Counted from the first letter of the stretch, positions 33,632 to 41,268 are shown. The stretch is 64,000 nucleotides of DNA from Paraflavitalea devenefica (GCF_011759375.1 NZ_JAARML010000004.1:744001-808000); one strand, 5' to 3'. The notes: generated by a model from the letters alone, not told the origin. Numbers and translations: made by a program.

Positions 33632-33708
33632 TGTTATAGAGTTTGTACTTTACTATAATCACTCCTCTCACCCCGCCGGCCTGCATGACCTGTGGAGCAA
33701 TGGGCCGG

Positions 33709-34047
33709 TTATTTTATAACTTCACCGGATTTTTTGGAAACACGTACCAGTTTACCATTTTCGCGGGTACGTTTTGCCTTGGTAGCTTCACCTTTCTTCG
33801 CATCCCACAGCATCACATTGGAAATGTGAATAGCGGCTTCCTTCTTTACAATACCACCTTTGGTATCGCGGGCGGAAGGCTTGGTGTGACGGGTAACGAT
33901 GTTCACTCCTTCTACCAGTACTCTTTCCTTGTCGGGAAATACTTCCAGTACCTTGCGGGGCTTCTTTACATCTTTATCGTCACCGGTAATCACCACCACG
34001 GTGTCACCTTTTTTAATATTGAACTTCGGTTTAAATCTATTGCTCAT
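33709..34047 (-). CDS. rplX: 50S ribosomal protein L24
   Basis: 112 residues with a KOW motif at the start (FNIKKGDTVVVITGDDKDVKK) and the family signature VEGVNIVTRHTKPSARDTKGG. It binds the 5' domain of 23S rRNA early in assembly. Slightly longer at the C-terminus than the enterobacterial protein. Follows rplN by 107 bases, a spacer with GTGAGTAGTGAGT words. Confidence 0.97.
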   Translation of the reverse strand: MSNRFKPKFNIKKGDTVVVITGDDKDVKKPRKVLEVFPDKERVLVEGVNIVTRHTKPSARDTKGGIVKKEAAIHISNVMLWDAKKGEATKAKRTRENGKLVRVSKKSGEVIK

Positions 34048-34096
34048 TTTCGTATGCTTTATCTCTTAAAGAGAATTATTGACTTAAGCTTGTTTT

Positions 34097-34158
34097 GTGA
34101 GTTGTTAATTGTCAGTGGTGAGTTAGTTTCTCACAATTCACCACTCACTACTCACTAC
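34097..34158. repeat. Word-repeat tract (GTGAGTAGTGAGT), inverted, at rplN stop
   Basis: On the minus strand TAGTGAGTAGTGAGTGGTGA begins with the rplN stop codon itself, and an inverted, decayed copy (ACTCACCACTGAC on the same strand) lies 3' of it, so the tract can fold back. The same word occurs in lipB. Confidence 0.75.
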
Positions 34159-34523
34159 AGTACTTCCGGGGCCAGGGATATAATCTTCATATAACCCTTA
34201 TCACGCAGTTCACGCGCAACAGGTCCGAAGATACGGGTACCACGGGGCTCATCAGAAGCGTTCAACAGCACCACTGCATTGTCGTCAAAACGGATATAAG
34301 ATCCGTCTTTACGGCGCAGCTTGTTCTTGGTACGAACGATGACAGCTTTTGTAACGGTACCTTTCTTAATACCACCGGCAGGAATAGCATCCTTTACGGT
34401 AACAACAATCTTATCGCCGATCTTCGCGTAATCCTGGCCACTGTTACCCAGCACGCGGATACACAATACTTCTTTGGCACCACTATTATCAGCTACGTTT
34501 AATCTGCTTTCTTGCTGAATCAT
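34155..34523 (-). CDS. rplN: 50S ribosomal protein L14
   Basis: 122 residues from the inner Met (MIQQESRLNVADNSGAKEV); the 16 upstream codons are repeat DNA. GNSGQDYAKIGDKIVVTVKDA and DDNAVVLLNASDEPRGTRIFG are the L14 signatures; it forms intersubunit bridges. Exactly the usual length. The stop codon TAG is the first word of a repeat tract. Confidence 0.97.
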   Translation of the reverse strand: MIQQESRLNVADNSGAKEVLCIRVLGNSGQDYAKIGDKIVVTVKDAIPAGGIKKGTVTKAVIVRTKNKLRRKDGSYIRFDDNAVVLLNASDEPRGTRIFGPVARELRDKGYMKIISLAPEVL

Positions 34524-34529
34524 TTTGTT

Positions 34530-34618
34530 AAGCTTTGAGCTCTTAGCTTCGAGCTTCGAGCATTGATACAATTATATTTGATACTTGGCTCGTAGCTCGG
34601 GGCTCGTAGCACAGCTTC
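34530..34618. repeat. Word-repeat tract (AGCTCGTAGCTC) in rpsQ-rplN spacer
   Basis: AGCTTCGAGCTTCGAGC-like words at 34530-34563 and GGCTCGTAGCTCGGGGCTCG at 34587-34606, with about 22 bases of ordinary AT-rich sequence between. The AGCT-core words are partly self-complementary. Confidence 0.75.
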
Positions 34619-34624
34619 TTCTGA

Positions 34625-34882
34625 TTACTTCGCTTTTTCTACCACCTCTACCAGTCTCCAGCGCTTTGTTTTGCTGAGCGGACGGGTTTCCATGATCTTT
34701 ACCACATCACCTACAGTGCACTCATTCTTTTCATCATGAGCATGGAACTTGGTGGTCTTCTTTACGAACTTACCATAGATCGGGTGTTTTACTTTTCTTT
34801 CTACCGCAACCGTAATGGTTTTAGCCATTTTGTTGCTGGTTACAACACCAGTTCTTGTTTTACGCAAATTTCTATCTAACAT
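34625..34882 (-). CDS. rpsQ: 30S ribosomal protein S17
   Basis: 85 residues: NLRKTRTGVVTSNKMAKTITV start and the signature KHPIYGKFVKKTTKFHAHDE; OB-fold protein binding 16S rRNA helices 7 and 11. Normal length. Flanked on both sides by AGCTCGTAGCTC word tracts. Confidence 0.97.
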   Translation of the reverse strand: MLDRNLRKTRTGVVTSNKMAKTITVAVERKVKHPIYGKFVKKTTKFHAHDEKNECTVGDVVKIMETRPLSKTKRWRLVEVVEKAK

Positions 34883-34889
34883 GTTATTT

Positions 34890-34996
34890 AGCTTTTTAGC
34901 TACCAGCTTTGAGCTTGAACTCTCGGCTTATAATTTAATTATCAACTTCTGTTTTATGCTCGCAGCTCGTAGCTCACTGCTCGTAGCTTGCTGCTG
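34890..34996. repeat. Word-repeat tract (AGCTCGTAGCTC) in rpmC-rpsQ spacer
   Basis: TAGCTACCAGCTTTGAGCTT at 34897-34916 and CTCGCAGCTCGTAGCTCACT at 34959-34978 plus further words, separated by about 30 AT-rich bases. Organised like the tract at 34530-34618. Confidence 0.75.
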
Positions 34997-34998
34997 TA

Positions 34999-35208
34999 TT
35001 ATACAGCCTGTTGTTTCTGCTTCAGCTCAGTTTTCAGGCGAGCCAGGTCTTTACGAAGACCGCGGATGCTCATCGGGTTCTCCAGGGGGGAGATAGCATG
35101 AGCGAACTCCAGCTTCTTCAAGCGCAGTTCATCTTCCTGGATCCTGGCCTTCAGGTCAGCTTCGGAAAGATCTTTCAGGCTTTTTACAAAATCAATTCTC
35201 TTAGACAT
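34999..35208 (-). CDS. rpmC: 50S ribosomal protein L29
   Basis: 69 residues from the inner Met (MSKRIDFVKSLKDLSEADL). Two antiparallel helices with the signature NPMSIRGLRKDLARLKTELK; L29 lines the exit tunnel and contacts SRP and trigger factor. Normal length. The stop codon is followed by word repeats after four bases. Confidence 0.95.
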   Translation of the reverse strand: MSKRIDFVKSLKDLSEADLKARIQEDELRLKKLEFAHAISPLENPMSIRGLRKDLARLKTELKQKQQAV

Positions 35209-35254
35209 GATATACAATTTGAATATTTTCAAATACTCACCTTAGCTCCCTGGC

Positions 35255-35674
35255 TTACGCCTGGTAATCCCGGCGAACGATGAATTTAGTCTTGATCGGC
35301 AGCTTTTGTGCAGCCAGCTCAAGCGCTTGCTTTGCTGTTGCTTCGCTTACACCATCGCATTCGAAAATGATGCGACCTGGTTCCACTACAGCAGCCCAGA
35401 ACTCGGGGTTACCTTTACCTTTACCCATCCGCACTTCCTGAGGCTTGCGGGTAACTGGTTTATCAGGGAAAATGCGTATCCACACATTACCTTCACGTTT
35501 CATGGAACGGGTGAGCGCCTGACGGGCAGCTTCGATCTGACGGTTGGTTAACCATATTGGTTCCAGGGCTTTCAGACCGAAAGAACCAAAAGAAATGGTA
35601 GTACCACGTTTTGCTACTTCCCGGATGCGGCCTTTCTGCGCTTTCCTGTGTTTCGTTCTTTTAGGCTGTAACAT
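35255..35674 (-). CDS. rplP: 50S ribosomal protein L16
   Basis: 139 residues. KRTKHRKAQKGRIREVAKRG start, ITRxxx-like IEAARQALTRSMKREGNVWI (partly shown) and RMGKGKGNPEFWAAVVEPG signatures. It organises the A-site side of the peptidyl transferase region. Normal length. Upstream lies an AATTTGAAAATTTGATAATT tract. Confidence 0.97.
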   Translation of the reverse strand: MLQPKRTKHRKAQKGRIREVAKRGTTISFGSFGLKALEPIWLTNRQIEAARQALTRSMKREGNVWIRIFPDKPVTRKPQEVRMGKGKGNPEFWAAVVEPGRIIFECDGVSEATAKQALELAAQKLPIKTKFIVRRDYQA

Positions 35675-35679
35675 CTATT

Positions 35680-35705
35680 AACAATTTGAAAATTTGATAA
35701 TTTTT
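35680..35705. repeat. AATTTG word tract before rplP
   Basis: Plus strand AATTTGAAAATTTGATAATT: three copies of the AATTTGA word with single-base changes. Similar short tracts lie before other genes of the operon (36591, 37314, 38589, 30260). Confidence 0.65.
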
Positions 35706-35746
35706 GAAGAGTCCTGACGGGCTGGGGTATTGTTCCCACTACCCTG

Positions 35747-36586
35747 CTATCCTCTTCTGTTGTTTCCACCGCGGAATCCACCGCCACCACCGCCTCTGCG
35801 GTCACCACCACGACCACGGTCGCCACCGCCCCTGCGGTCACCGCCACGATCGCCACCTCTTCTTTCACCACCTCTCTGGTCATCACCTTCCCGGCGGTCC
35901 CTGCGGTCGCTTACGTCACTCTTACCACCCACGAAATTGGGGTTCAGGTCACGTTTGCCAAGGATTTCACCTTTACAGATCCATACCTTGATACCTATTT
36001 TACCATATACAGTCAGTGCAAACACGTTGGCGTAATCAATATCCATACGCAGTGTGTGCAATGGTGTACGACCTTGTTTAATTTCTTCCGTACGGGCAAT
36101 TTCAGCACCACCCAAACGGCCGCTTACCTTGATCTTGATACCTTCAGCACCCATACGGAGGGCAGAAGCGATCGCCATCTTGATAGCGCGTTTGTAGTTA
36201 ATACGGTTTTCGATCTGGCGGGCAATAGTATCACCTACGATCATCGCATCCAGTTCAGGACGGCGGATCTCCAGGATGTTGATCTGCACATCATCTTTAC
36301 CAGTCAGCTTCTTCAGCTCTTCCTTAATACGGTCTACTTCGCCACCACCTTTACCTATGATGATACCGGGCTTGGAGGTATGAATGGTAACGATCAGTTT
36401 ATTCAGCGTACGCTCAATAACGATCTTGGAGATACCACCTTTATTGATACGGGCATTCAGGTAAGTCCTGATCTTGTTATCCTCGATCAACTTGGTAGAA
36501 AAATCTTTTTTGTTACCATACCAGTTAGATTCCCAACCGCGGATAATCCCTAACCTGGCACCAATAGGATTTGTTTTCTGACCCAT
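35747..36586 (-). CDS. rpsC: 30S ribosomal protein S3 with RGG-rich tail
   Basis: 279 residues. The KH domain has TSKPGIIIGKGGGEVDRIKEE with the GxxG loop, and the second domain has GAEGIKIKVSGRLGGAEIAR and the signature QGRTPLHTLRMDIDYANVFA. Ribosomal part ends near residue 218. The last 60 residues are an unusual Gly/Arg/Asp tail with many RRGG, DRGG and GGG units, like the RGG boxes of eukaryotic RNA-binding proteins. S3 lies at the mRNA entry and has helicase activity; the tail could extend RNA contact (inference). Bacteroidota S3 tails are often basic, but one this rich in RGG seems extreme. Confidence 0.96.
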   Translation of the reverse strand: MGQKTNPIGARLGIIRGWESNWYGNKKDFSTKLIEDNKIRTYLNARINKGGISKIVIERTLNKLIVTIHTSKPGIIIGKGGGEVDRIKEELKKLTGKDDVQINILEIRRPELDAMIVGDTIARQIENRINYKRAIKMAIASALRMGAEGIKIKVSGRLGGAEIARTEEIKQGRTPLHTLRMDIDYANVFALTVYGKIGIKVWICKGEILGKRDLNPNFVGGKSDVSDRRDRREGDDQRGGERRGGDRGGDRRGGGDRGRGGDRRGGGGGGFRGGNNRRG

Positions 36587-36590
36587 TTAT

Positions 36591-36612
36591 TCTAATTTGA
36601 AAATTTTATAAT
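36591..36612. repeat. AATTTG word tract before rpsC
   Basis: TCTAATTTGAAAATTTTATA between the rplV stop and the rpsC start, the same word family as at 35680. Confidence 0.55.
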
Positions 36613-36956
36613 TAAGCTTTTGCGTCTACAATGATCGTTACGTGATTGCTGCGCTTACGTAAGCGATACGCTCTTCCCTGTGGAGCGGGCAACATCCTTT
36701 TCAGGGTGCGGGCACCGTCTACAAAGATTGTTTTTACCACCAGTGCAGCATCAGCAGCACTCTTGCCTTCATTCTTCTGCTCCCAGTTGTTAATAGCGCT
36801 TTTCAACAGCTTGTACAAAGGAGTGGCGGAATGTTGCGGATGGTGTTCCAGCAAAGCCAGGGCTTTCTCCACTTCTACACCGCGGATCTCATCAGCCAGC
36901 AAACGCATTCTGCGGGGTGATGTGGGATAATTTCTAAGTTTAGCTACTGCTTCCAT
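36612..36956 (-). CDS. rplV: 50S ribosomal protein L22
   Basis: 114 residues: AKLRNYPTSPRRMRLLADEI start, and the signature KRMLPAPQGRAYRLRKRSNH, whose extended hairpin lines the exit tunnel and determines macrolide sensitivity. Normal length. Follows rpsS across a 76-base spacer with an inverted word tract. Confidence 0.97.
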   Translation of the reverse strand: MEAVAKLRNYPTSPRRMRLLADEIRGVEVEKALALLEHHPQHSATPLYKLLKSAINNWEQKNEGKSAADAALVVKTIFVDGARTLKRMLPAPQGRAYRLRKRSNHVTIIVDAKA

Positions 36957-36963
36957 TTTATAA

Positions 36964-37030
36964 TGTTTGTGGTCTGTAGTTTTAGTTTATGGTTATAGAA
37001 CTACAAACCATAAACAGTAAACTATAAACT
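36964..37030. repeat. Inverted word-repeat tract (TTTATGGTTTGTAGTT) in rpsS-rplV spacer
   Basis: TTTGTGGTCTGTAGTTTTAG on the left and AACTACAAACCATAAACAGT on the right are imperfect reverse complements, so the spacer can fold. The words decay from TTTATGGTTTGTAGTT. Confidence 0.7.
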
Positions 37031-37032
37031 AA

Positions 37033-37305
37033 TTAAGCTACTTTTTTACTTGAGTGTCCTTTAAAGTTGCGCGTAGGTGCAAACTCACCCAGCTTATGGC
37101 CAACCATAAATTCAGTCACGTAAACCGGGATGAATTTATTACCGTTGTGCACGGCGAAGGTATGACCTACAAAGTCCGGAGTAATGGTAGAACGACGGCT
37201 CCAGGTTTTGATAACACCTTTCTTGGCTTTGCCTTCGTTTACAGACAATACTCTTTGTTCCAGCTTCGCGGCTACATAAGGACCTTTTTTTATCGAACGA
37301 GCCAT
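37033..37305 (-). CDS. rpsS: 30S ribosomal protein S19
   Basis: 90 residues. ARSIKKGPYVAAKLEQRV start; TWSRRSTITPDFVGHTFAVHNG and FMVGHKLGEFAPTRNFKGH are the S19 signatures. It sits in the 30S head and contacts the A-site tRNA through its tail. Normal length. Confidence 0.98.
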   Translation of the reverse strand: MARSIKKGPYVAAKLEQRVLSVNEGKAKKGVIKTWSRRSTITPDFVGHTFAVHNGNKFIPVYVTEFMVGHKLGEFAPTRNFKGHSSKKVA

Positions 37306-37313
37306 ATATACTT

Positions 37314-37340
37314 AAGTTTGAAAATTTGAAGATTTAAAAT
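37314..37340. repeat. AATTTG word tract before rpsS
   Basis: AGTTTGAAAATTTGAAGATT: three TTTGAA(A/G) words in the rplB-rpsS spacer. Confidence 0.5.
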
Positions 37341-37350
37341 CAGCGCTTGA

Positions 37351-38190
37351 TTATTTAGCTAATTTTTTACCATTCTTACGTTGGATGATCAGCTTATCGC
37401 TTCCCTTACCCCTTGTACGTGTCTTTTCACCTTTAGCGTACTTACCAGTCCTTGAACGTGGGTGACCACCGGAAGCTTTACCTTCACCACCACCCATCGG
37501 GTGATCTACAGGGTTCATCGCTACACCACGGTTGCGGGGGCGGATACCTTTCCAACGGTTACGACCGGCCTTACCTGCCATTTCCAGGTTATGATCACCA
37601 TTGCTTACGATACCTACAGTAGCATAGCAATTGATCAATACTTTTCTCAACTCACCGGAAGGCATTTTCAATATCGCGTATCTTTCTTCCTTGTTGGTCA
37701 GTTGGGCAGAAGTACCGGCACTGCGTACCAGCTTACCACCCTGACCAGGTTGCATTTCGATGTTGTGAACGTTGGTACCCAGCGGCATGTTCTTCATCTG
37801 AAGGGCATTACCGATTTCAGGGGCAACGGCATCACCGGCAATTACGGTAGTACCTACCTGTAAGCCCTGGGGAGCCAGGATATATCTTTTTTCACCGTCT
37901 GCATAGTTCAGCAGCGCGATGAAAGCAGTACGGTTCGGATCATATTCAATAGAAACCACAGTTCCTGCGATATCTTTCTTATTTCTCTTGAAGTCGATGA
38001 TACGGTACATCTTTTTGTGACCGCCACCGATATAGCGCATAGCGCGGCGTCCCTGTACGTTACGGCCACCAGTAGACTTTACTTTTTCTACCAGGCTTTT
38101 CTCAGGAACATTCGTTGTCACTTCTTCATATGCATTGCCAATTCTCCAGCGTGTTCCGGCGGTAATTGGTTTATACTTTTTCAGTGCCAT
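37351..38190 (-). CDS. rplB: 50S ribosomal protein L2
   Basis: 279 residues. GGHKKMYRIIDFKRNKKDIAG in the RNA-binding domain, and the signature GVAMNPVDHPMGGGEGKASG with the conserved His near the peptidyl transferase centre. The C-terminal end is basic (RTRGKGSDKLIIQRKNGKK). Length slightly above the enterobacterial 273. The most conserved protein of the cluster. Confidence 0.98.
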   Translation of the reverse strand: MALKKYKPITAGTRWRIGNAYEEVTTNVPEKSLVEKVKSTGGRNVQGRRAMRYIGGGHKKMYRIIDFKRNKKDIAGTVVSIEYDPNRTAFIALLNYADGEKRYILAPQGLQVGTTVIAGDAVAPEIGNALQMKNMPLGTNVHNIEMQPGQGGKLVRSAGTSAQLTNKEERYAILKMPSGELRKVLINCYATVGIVSNGDHNLEMAGKAGRNRWKGIRPRNRGVAMNPVDHPMGGGEGKASGGHPRSRTGKYAKGEKTRTRGKGSDKLIIQRKNGKKLAK

Positions 38191-38258
38191 GTTTTAATAC
38201 TTATTCTGTGTTAAAAATCGTTTGTCAATACTTTGCGGCGTTTGACGCGCCATTCTTT

Positions 38259-38278
38259 CCTGCCTCCGCAGAGGCGGG
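38259..38278. repeat. GC-rich hairpin in rplW-rplB spacer
   Basis: CCTGCCTC (38259-38266), loop CGCA, GAGGCGGG (38271-38278) with one T-G pair. No T-run. It resembles the CCTGC-GGCAGG pieces seen near 40776. Confidence 0.45.
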
Positions 38279-38282
38279 TGGA

Positions 38283-38582
38283 TTAGATGTTAGCGTACAG
38301 GTCAATAGCTTCACCTTCAGCTACGGTTACATACGCTTTCTTGTAAGCCGGCTTAACTCCGGAAATGAATCCGGCCTTGGTGAAACGGCTCTTAGCCTTA
38401 CCGGGAACCACTACGGTGTTCACATCAATTACATTCACACTGTAAAAACCTTCTACCGCTTTCTTGATTTCCAGTTTATTGGCTTTGCGACTAACACGGA
38501 AAGCATAAGTCCTGCTCTTATCGGAGAGCTTATTGCTTTTCTCAGTTACAATCGGCTTTATCAATACTTCTGCGAGTTTCAT
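38283..38582 (-). CDS. rplW: 50S ribosomal protein L23
   Basis: 99 residues: LIKPIVTEKSNKLSDKSRTY start with the KPxxTEK motif and the signature KANKLEIKKAVEGFYSVNV. It forms the docking site for trigger factor and SRP at the tunnel exit. Normal length. A short AATTTGATAATTT tract precedes it. Confidence 0.97.
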   Translation of the reverse strand: MKLAEVLIKPIVTEKSNKLSDKSRTYAFRVSRKANKLEIKKAVEGFYSVNVIDVNTVVVPGKAKSRFTKAGFISGVKPAYKKAYVTVAEGEAIDLYANI

Positions 38583-38611
38583 ATAACTCTAATTTGATAA
38601 TTTAAGAATGA

Positions 38612-39250
38612 TTATGCGCTTACTTCAGCTTCGTCATCAACGAATATCTTAGCTGCGCTTTCAGTCAATACCAGTACATCGGCATTTACGATATCGTACG
38701 TATTCATGTCGGCGATCAGTGCTCCGTTTACAGAAGGCACGTTACGCAGGCTCAGGTACAGGTTGTCGTTGTACTCGGGCAGAATAACCAGAGATTTTTT
38801 ATTGTCGATGTTCAATGCTTTCAGTGCACCAACAAATGTCTTTGTCTTAGGTGTATCCAGGTTGAGGTCTTCAATGATTACGATAGCATTTTCCTTAGCC
38901 TTATAAGAAAGGGCGCTGATCTTGGCCAGGTCCTTCACTTTACGGTTCAGTTTGAAATCATAACCATGAGGCTTAGGTCCGAAGATGGTACCACCACCTT
39001 TAAAGATAGGGGCACGCAGGTTACCTTTACGGGAACCACCGGTACCCTTTTGACGGTGCAGCTTTTTGCTGGAACCATGTACTTCCGCACGGGTTTTCAC
39101 TTTGTGTGTACCCTGACGTTGTGCAGCCAGAAATTGCTTAACAGCCAGGTAGATCACGTGATCATTTGGCTCAGCACCAAAGATCTCATCGGGCAACTCT
39201 ACTGAGCGACCTGTTTTCTTACCGCTTATATTTAATACATCTACTTGCAT
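38612..39250 (-). CDS. rplD: 50S ribosomal protein L4
   Basis: 212 residues. The tunnel loop is in SSKKLHRQKGTGGSRKGNLR and IFKGGGTIFGPKPHGYDFKL; the C-terminal fold has SLRNVPSVNGALIADMNTYD. In E. coli L4 represses its own operon through the S10 leader; here rpsJ is split from rplC by a terminator, so such control would have to act elsewhere. Normal length. Confidence 0.97.
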   Translation of the reverse strand: MQVDVLNISGKKTGRSVELPDEIFGAEPNDHVIYLAVKQFLAAQRQGTHKVKTRAEVHGSSKKLHRQKGTGGSRKGNLRAPIFKGGGTIFGPKPHGYDFKLNRKVKDLAKISALSYKAKENAIVIIEDLNLDTPKTKTFVGALKALNIDNKKSLVILPEYNDNLYLSLRNVPSVNGALIADMNTYDIVNADVLVLTESAAKIFVDDEAEVSA

Positions 39251-39313
39251 CGTACGCTATTTTTCAGTTCAGAAAGAAGACTTCTTGTTACAGTTGTCAA
39301 TTTCCTGACGTTG

Positions 39314-39931
39314 TTATTTTTGAATTAATACAATTGATCCGTTGTGTCCGGGAACAGAGCCGCTTACCAGGATATAGTTCTTCTCAGGGAAGATCTTCAC
39401 CACTTTCAATCCTTTTACTTTCACGCGGTCCTGACCCATCCGGCCGGCCATGCGCATACCTTTGAATACGCGGGAAGCATCGGATGAGTTACCGATAGAA
39501 CCCGGGGCACGCTGACGGTCGTGCTGACCGTGAGACTGCTCACCTACCCCACTGAATCCATGGCGTTTTACAACACCCTGGAAACCTTTACCCTTGGTAG
39601 TACCTACTACTTCAACTTTTTCACCTTCAGTGAAAATGTCAACAGTAATAGATTCTCCCAGAGCTTTCTCTATGGAATAATCACGGAACTCTTTTACAAA
39701 TTTTTTGGCGGCTGTATTGGCCTTTGCGAAGTGATTCTTTTCTGAAGCGAGTGTGTGCTTTTCTTTCTTGTCGCCGAATGCTAACTGCACAGCGCTGTAA
39801 CCATCAGTGTCTTTTGTTTTGACCTGGGTCACAACACAGGGACCGGCCTCGATGATGGTGCAGCTTGTTTGCTTACCATCAGGGCTGAAGATGCTGGTCA
39901 TCCCGATTTTTTTGCCAATAATTCCTTTCAT
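39314..39931 (-). CDS. rplC: 50S ribosomal protein L3
   Basis: 205 residues from the inner Met (MKGIIGKKIGMTSIF); the frame is open 18 codons upstream without coding character. Signature GFQGVVKRHGFSGVGEQSHGQ and AGRMGQDRVKVKGLKVV; L3 organises the peptidyl transferase entry. Normal length. It starts 409 bases after rpsJ, behind a terminator, so it must begin a new transcription unit; no exact TAnnTTTG was found in that gap. Confidence 0.97.
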   Translation of the reverse strand: MKGIIGKKIGMTSIFSPDGKQTSCTIIEAGPCVVTQVKTKDTDGYSAVQLAFGDKKEKHTLASEKNHFAKANTAAKKFVKEFRDYSIEKALGESITVDIFTEGEKVEVVGTTKGKGFQGVVKRHGFSGVGEQSHGQHDRQRAPGSIGNSSDASRVFKGMRMAGRMGQDRVKVKGLKVVKIFPEKNYILVSGSVPGHNGSIVLIQK

Positions 39932-40286
39932 CGTTGTTCGTTTTTGCCTTCTCGGTTTAAGAGACATTTGCGGTATGATTGTCACAACCTTGCTGTCCGG
40001 GCGGACAGAGAAGGCACAACCATGGCAACTTCAATCCCCGTTTGCTACCGACCTTTTCTTTTATTGCCTGCTTTATTTCACCTTGAATGAAAACCGCAGA
40101 CTTCGAAGTACCGGTAGTAAACTAACCTCGAAGGGTCAGTTCATATTTAATGTTTATAAAACCTGCAGGCTTTACGCCCGTCAGACTATCTGTTTATATT
40201 ACCCAGCGCTGCTTTATCTGTTACCACCGGTAACAAAGTTTGCAGATGGGTTTGAAAGAACTTTACTACGCAGGGTAGTATTATCA
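39932..40286. other. rpsJ-rplC gap; presumptive leader of the rplC operon
   Basis: About 350 bases without a credible gene. It holds a small perfect inverted repeat CTGTCCG/CGGACAG (39993-40008), AT-rich stretches and no TAnnTTTG match on the minus strand. The rplC operon promoter and any autoregulatory leader should lie here. Confidence 0.5.
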
Positions 40287-40326
40287 TGAAAAAACCCTGT
40301 CAGGATTTTAGAACCCTGACAGGGTT
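40287..40326 (-). terminator. rpsJ terminator
   Basis: AACCCTGTCAGG (40293-40304) and CCTGACAGGGTT (40315-40326) pair perfectly; on the minus strand six T residues follow. It lies 15 bases behind rpsJ and separates it from rplC. Confidence 0.88.
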
Positions 40327-40340
40327 CATCAAATGCTTTA

Positions 40341-40646
40341 TCAGGCTTTGATCTCAACTTCCACACCACTGGGTAAGTCCAGCTTACTCAGGGCATCCAC
40401 CGTACGGCTGGAAGAAGTATAGATGTCCAGTAAACGCTTATGCGTGCACAACTGGAACTGCTCACGGCTCTTTTTATTCACGTGCGGTGAACGCAAAACG
40501 GTAAAGATCTTCTTACGGGTAGGTAAAGGAATAGGACCTGTTACTACCGCTCCGGTGCTACGCACTGTCTTCACGATTTTCTCAGCAGATTTGTCTACCA
40601 GGTTGTGATCGTAAGACTGTAATTTGATTCTGATTCGTTGAGACAT
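40341..40646 (-). CDS. rpsJ: 30S ribosomal protein S10
   Basis: 101 residues: SQRIRIKLQSYDHNLVDKSAE start and the signature RSPHVNKKSREQFQLCTHKR (slightly divergent, with FQLCTHKRLLDIY). S10 is part of the 30S head and of antitermination complexes (NusE). Normal length. It has a TACCTTTG promoter 29 bases upstream and its own terminator, so it appears monocistronic, unlike the usual S10 operon. Confidence 0.97.
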   Translation of the reverse strand: MSQRIRIKLQSYDHNLVDKSAEKIVKTVRSTGAVVTGPIPLPTRKKIFTVLRSPHVNKKSREQFQLCTHKRLLDIYTSSSRTVDALSKLDLPSGVEVEIKA

Positions 40647-40675
40647 AGTTCAATCCCATTTTTCTAATGGGGATG

Positions 40676-40683
40676 CAAAGGTA
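40676..40683 (-). promoter_or_regulatory. rpsJ -7 promoter element TACCTTTG
   Basis: Exact TAnnTTTG. A small hairpin (CCCATT/AATGGG, 40655-40671) lies between it and the start codon. Confidence 0.7.
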
Positions 40684-40767
40684 AGGGCTGTTTACTTACT
40701 TACAAAAGAATTAACCAAAAATTTTCCCTTCCGGAGGAATAATTTGATGGCCCGCAGTCCTTTCCGG

Positions 40768-41112
40768 CTACCTGCGGGCAGGGAGAAAGGCACCTGCCGG
40801 CTTCCGGGGCAATACTGGGTTGGACAACATGGCTCTACCATTAACTATCACATAACCAGTCTGATAGATCTTTTTTACCTCACTGTATTCAGCCACAAAG
40901 AACCTGTTGGCGATCGTATCTACCATCAGGATGCCCCTTTCCGGCGCATTTTTGATCAATTCCGATACAAAGAAATGCTGCTGGTATTCCCGGGCCTCTT
41001 TGGCCGGATCTTCGCCCAGCAAGGTAAGATAGCTGGTAAAAACAAGCGGGGAATTGTCGGCCGAAAACCGGGCTGTTTTAACCCGGCGGGGGAAGGCACC
41101 TTTAAAAGCCAT
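40768..41112 (-). CDS. Hypothetical protein, possibly a 5'-truncated remnant
   Basis: 114 residues from the first ATG. Codon choice matches neighbours on this strand, and the in-frame reading continues 22 codons upstream (through YITNQAITEIPAKQFTDSK) to a TGA at 41179 without any start codon, as if the original N-terminus is missing. The protein has no signal or membrane segment; ERGILMVDTIANRFFVAEYS suggests a soluble alpha/beta piece. Its last residues (GAFLPARR) derive from a GC-rich hairpin element. I do not recognise the family. The overlapping plus-strand frame (40744-41175) lacks normal codon use. Confidence 0.45.
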   Translation of the reverse strand: MAFKGAFPRRVKTARFSADNSPLVFTSYLTLLGEDPAKEAREYQQHFFVSELIKNAPERGILMVDTIANRFFVAEYSEVKKIYQTGYVIVNGRAMLSNPVLPRKPAGAFLPARR

Positions 41113-41268
41113 TTTGGAGTCGGTAAACTGTTTGGCGGGTATCTCGGTAATGGCCTGGTTGGTGATGTAAAATAAACTTCATAGAGGAGGGGTTTTGCAG
41201 CTAATTTATCCTACACAGACACGTGTTGACGTTAAGAAAAACTAAATTGAGAACATTTTAATAACCGG

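Noticed and set aside
39993..40008. CTGTCCG-GG-CGGACAG inverted repeat as a terminator of the rplC upstream region
   Set aside because: The loop of two bases is too small and no T-run follows.
40744..41175. 143-codon plus-strand frame opposite the gene near rpsJ
   Set aside because: Third-position composition fits the minus-strand frame; the plus-strand product is a mirror of it.
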